From contig CAZDBA010000200.1 of assembly GCA_964503615.1 (NCBI GenBank), forward strand, positions 1 to 7,587: a stretch of DNA of 7,587 nucleotides, given 5' to 3'. The DNA comes from CAZDBA01 sp964503615. GTDB lineage: Bacteria; Planctomycetota; Planctomycetia; Pirellulales; Pirellulaceae. Below are positions 5,489 to 7,587 of this stretch, piece by piece. The notes below the pieces were generated by a model, which searched no databases, was not told the DNA's origin, and saw only the letters and a program-made list of their open reading frames with translations. Each line of letters opens with the position of its first letter. Position 1 is the stretch's first letter. The translations under genes were made by a program, and so were the position numbers.

Positions 5489-7312
5489 ATGAACCGCTCT
5501 GACATTCGAAATATCGTAATTATCGCACACGTCGACCACGGCAAAACAACGCTTGTTGACTGCATGCTCAGACAGACTGGTGAGTTTCGCGACGGACAGC
5601 TCTCACAGGAACAGATCCTCGACAGCAATGAACTGGAGCGGGAACGTGGGATCACGATTTTGGCCAAGAACATTGCGGTCAACTACAAAGACGTAAAGAT
5701 CAACGTGATCGATACGCCAGGTCACGCCGACTTTGGTGGCGAAGTCGAGCGCGTGTTGAAGATGGCAGACGGTGCGTTGGTACTGGTCGACGCCGCAGAA
5801 GGCCCCATGCCGCAGACTCGGTTTGTGCTTAGCAAAGCGATCGAGGTCGGCTTGCGTCCTATCGTCGTCGTAAACAAGATCGACAAACCTGATGCTCGCG
5901 CGCTGGAGGTCGTTGATGAAACGTTTGAATTGATCCTGGACCTGGGTGGCGAAGACTACTTGGAAGGACTTTCACACATCTTTGCATCCGCCAAAGAAGG
6001 CTACGCCACGACCGATCCAGAAGTACGCACCGACTCCATTCAACCTTTGATGGATCTGATTCTGGAAAAAGTCGACCCTCCAGAAATTGACGATAGTGAA
6101 TCGTTCTCAATGATGACCACCACAATCGATTGGTCGGAATACGTTGGGCGAATCGCGATTGGGCGGATCCGCAGTGGAAGCATCAAAAAGTCCCAGCAAG
6201 TTCTGATGATGCAGACCGATGATCGACAGCAACAATGCAAGATCAGCAAAGTCATGGTGTTCGACAATCTTGGTAGAAAAGAGGTCGAGGAAGCCCACGC
6301 CGGAGATGTCGTTGCCTTGGTCGGAATGGACGATGTCGAAATCGGTGATACGATCTCAGGAGTAGAAAACCCCGTCCGCTTGCCACGTCTGACCGTTGAC
6401 CAACCAACGTTGGAGATGGTTTTTACCATTAACAGTTCACCTCTGGCCGGACGCGAAGGCAAATACGTGACGGGACGTCAGGTACGTGACCGTCTGCTAA
6501 AAGAACTGGAACGCAATGTTGCCTTAAAGCTTCGTTCGGACCCCAACAACAGCGACGCTTTTCGAGTCGCCGGCCGTGGTCTTTTGCACCTTTCGATCTT
6601 GATCGAGACGATGCGTCGCGAAGGCTATGAGTTGAGTGTCAGCAAGCCGCAAGTCGTCTTTAAGAAGATCGATGGCGTCGATCACGAACCGTTTGAGATT
6701 TTGCATGTTGAAGTCCCCACCGAGAAATTCGGTCCTGTCATGGAAATGGTCGGAGCGAGACGCGGCGAGTTGTCCGAAATGAAAGCCCGTGGCGAGTACA
6801 CGTTGGCTACGTTCTCGATCCCTTCACGTGGCTTGATTGGTCTGCGAACACGAATGTTGAACGCAACACAAGGGACTGCAATCATCAATCACCGCTTTGA
6901 ACGTTACGAACCTTGCGGCGCCGATCCACCCCGCCGATCCAACGGAGTGATGATCTCGATGGCCAATGGCAAAGCGCTTGCATTTGCGATTGATGGTTTG
7001 CAGCAGCGGGCCGAAATGTTCATCGCACCTGGCGACGAAGTCTACGAAGGAATGATCGTAGGTGAAAACGCACGTGAAAACGATTTGCCAGTGAATCCGA
7101 TCAAAGCCAAAAAGCTCACAAACATGCGAGCGGCCGGTTCGGATGACAACATCATTCTCAAACCGCCACGTTTAATGTCGCTAGAAGTCGCCTTGGAATA
7201 TATCGAAGATGACGAGCTAGTCGAAATCACGCCCAGCAACATCCGCCTGCGAAAATCGCTACTGCGAGAAGCAGAACGACGACGCATGGCGCGAGCAGCG
7301 ATCGGCAGTTAA
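5489..7312 (+). CDS. typA: Translational GTPase TypA/BipA
   Basis: This 607-residue ribosome-associated GTPase of the EF-G/LepA superfamily binds the 70S ribosome at the factor site and supports subunit assembly and growth under stress such as cold. The G domain is complete: G1 AHVDHGKT (13-20), switch I RERGITI (51-57), G3 DTPGH (75-79, with the catalytic His79), G4 NKID (129-132) and G5 SAK (167-169). An EF-Tu-like barrel follows (about 205-295), then the EF-G-like domains III and V (about 300-480; GRGLLHLSIL at 362-371, IPSRGLIG at 444-451). Last is the TypA-specific C-terminal domain with GKALAFAIDGLQ (494-505), EVYEGMIVGENAR (517-529) and KKLTNMRAAGSDD (541-553). The length equals E. coli BipA (607). 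ATG 5489 is the natural start because family homology begins within a few residues of it. No SD is visible in front of it. There are no missing motifs or frameshifts. Confidence 0.98.
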   Translation: MNRSDIRNIVIIAHVDHGKTTLVDCMLRQTGEFRDGQLSQEQILDSNELERERGITILAKNIAVNYKDVKINVIDTPGHADFGGEVERVLKMADGALVLVDAAEGPMPQTRFVLSKAIEVGLRPIVVVNKIDKPDARALEVVDETFELILDLGGEDYLEGLSHIFASAKEGYATTDPEVRTDSIQPLMDLILEKVDPPEIDDSESFSMMTTTIDWSEYVGRIAIGRIRSGSIKKSQQVLMMQTDDRQQQCKISKVMVFDNLGRKEVEEAHAGDVVALVGMDDVEIGDTISGVENPVRLPRLTVDQPTLEMVFTINSSPLAGREGKYVTGRQVRDRLLKELERNVALKLRSDPNNSDAFRVAGRGLLHLSILIETMRREGYELSVSKPQVVFKKIDGVDHEPFEILHVEVPTEKFGPVMEMVGARRGELSEMKARGEYTLATFSIPSRGLIGLRTRMLNATQGTAIINHRFERYEPCGADPPRRSNGVMISMANGKALAFAIDGLQQRAEMFIAPGDEVYEGMIVGENARENDLPVNPIKAKKLTNMRAAGSDDNIILKPPRLMSLEVALEYIEDDELVEITPSNIRLRKSLLREAERRRMARAAIGS

Positions 7313-7351
7313 GAAAACAGTCCTGGCAACCTCCCAAGAACGCGCGCAATT

Positions 7352-7376
7352 GGAAGCCCGACGCGTTAGCGAGGAA
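7352..7376. repeat. Planctomycete-type intergenic repeat motif
   Basis: The string GCCCGACGCGTTAGCGAGG (7356-7374) with its flanks resembles a short motif I recall as frequent between genes in Pirellula/Rhodopirellula-type genomes. It contains the palindrome ACGCGT and the mini-hairpin CGC-GTTA-GCG. It starts 40 bases after the typA stop. Recognition is from memory and only one copy is in this window. A spurious frame across it reads EARRVSEEA, the kind of false small protein such repeats create. Confidence 0.4.
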
Positions 7377-7547
7377 GCAGCTTTGTTGTTGTGTTTTTGC
7401 AAACCGGCGCCATCTTCCTACATAACGTTTACAAGATCAGCAAGAAGGCCCCAAAATGGGATCGAGCGAATCCCAGCAAGTTTTCTATCTAAGCCTGTGG
7501 TCCGAAAAACGGGGTCCGCTTCATGCTCCAAAAATACAGCACTCGAA

Positions 7548-7575
7548 ATTAGTGTTCGATTAGTGAAGATTAGTG
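7548..7575. repeat. Triple ATTAGTG repeat, about one helical turn apart
   Basis: ATTAGTG occurs at 7548-7554, 7559-7565 and 7569-7575, with starts 11 and 10 bases apart. The array is followed by GTTAAAC and lies at the window edge, so it may continue or may belong to a gene beyond it. I recall similar short ATTAGTG/ATTCGTG runs ending in GGTTA in planctomycete and other environmental genomes, but cannot verify this. No gene is supported in 7313-7587. Confidence 0.5.
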
Positions 7576-7587
7576 GTTAAACAATCT

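Noticed and set aside
7350..7580. 76-codon plus-strand frame after typA
   Set aside because: It starts inside the GCCCGACGCG repeat-like motif and reads through the ATTAGTG array, with no SD or protein-like pattern.

Overview
The window looks like part of a Planctomycetota genome, probably of the Pirellulales. The evidence is a secreted PQQ-like beta-propeller protein with the 'WPQWRG' opening typical of that phylum, loosely packed genes with long hairpin-bearing spacers, Shine-Dalgarno (SD) sites that are weak or absent before most genes, and an intergenic motif (about 7352-7376) that I associate from memory with Pirellula/Rhodopirellula-type genomes. A run of 100 N at 3693-3792 is an assembly gap, so the two halves are not proven to be adjacent.

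Left half. A 160-residue protein made of four MshEN-like helical repeats (332-814, +) converges on rpsU, which encodes ribosomal protein bS21 (1025-1222, -). The two share a near-perfect bidirectional terminator (937-970). Upstream of rpsU lies about 400 bases without a conventional gene. It holds a possible 11-codon leader ORF that overlaps the rpsU start, two mutually exclusive small hairpins, a long hairpin followed by a T-tract that folds better as minus-strand RNA, and a weaker multi-branched inverted-repeat region. Divergent from rpsU is a 67-residue acidic coiled-coil protein (1620-1823, +). It converges on a full-length UbiB/AarF/ABC1 atypical kinase with two C-terminal membrane segments (1887-3578, -).

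Right half. After the gap come an exported eight-bladed PQQ-like propeller protein (3827-5134, +), a 354-base hairpin-rich spacer, and full-length typA/bipA (5489-7312, +), a translational GTPase. The last 275 bases hold no convincing gene but contain two repeat-like signals, one of them a triplet of ATTAGTG words spaced 10-11 bases apart.

Two of the genes, rpsU and typA, act at the ribosome, but nothing ties all the genes into one pathway and most appear to be separately transcribed. The least explained parts are the rpsU leader and the minimal MshEN-repeat protein. No tRNA, rRNA, CRISPR array, insertion sequence or phage gene was seen.
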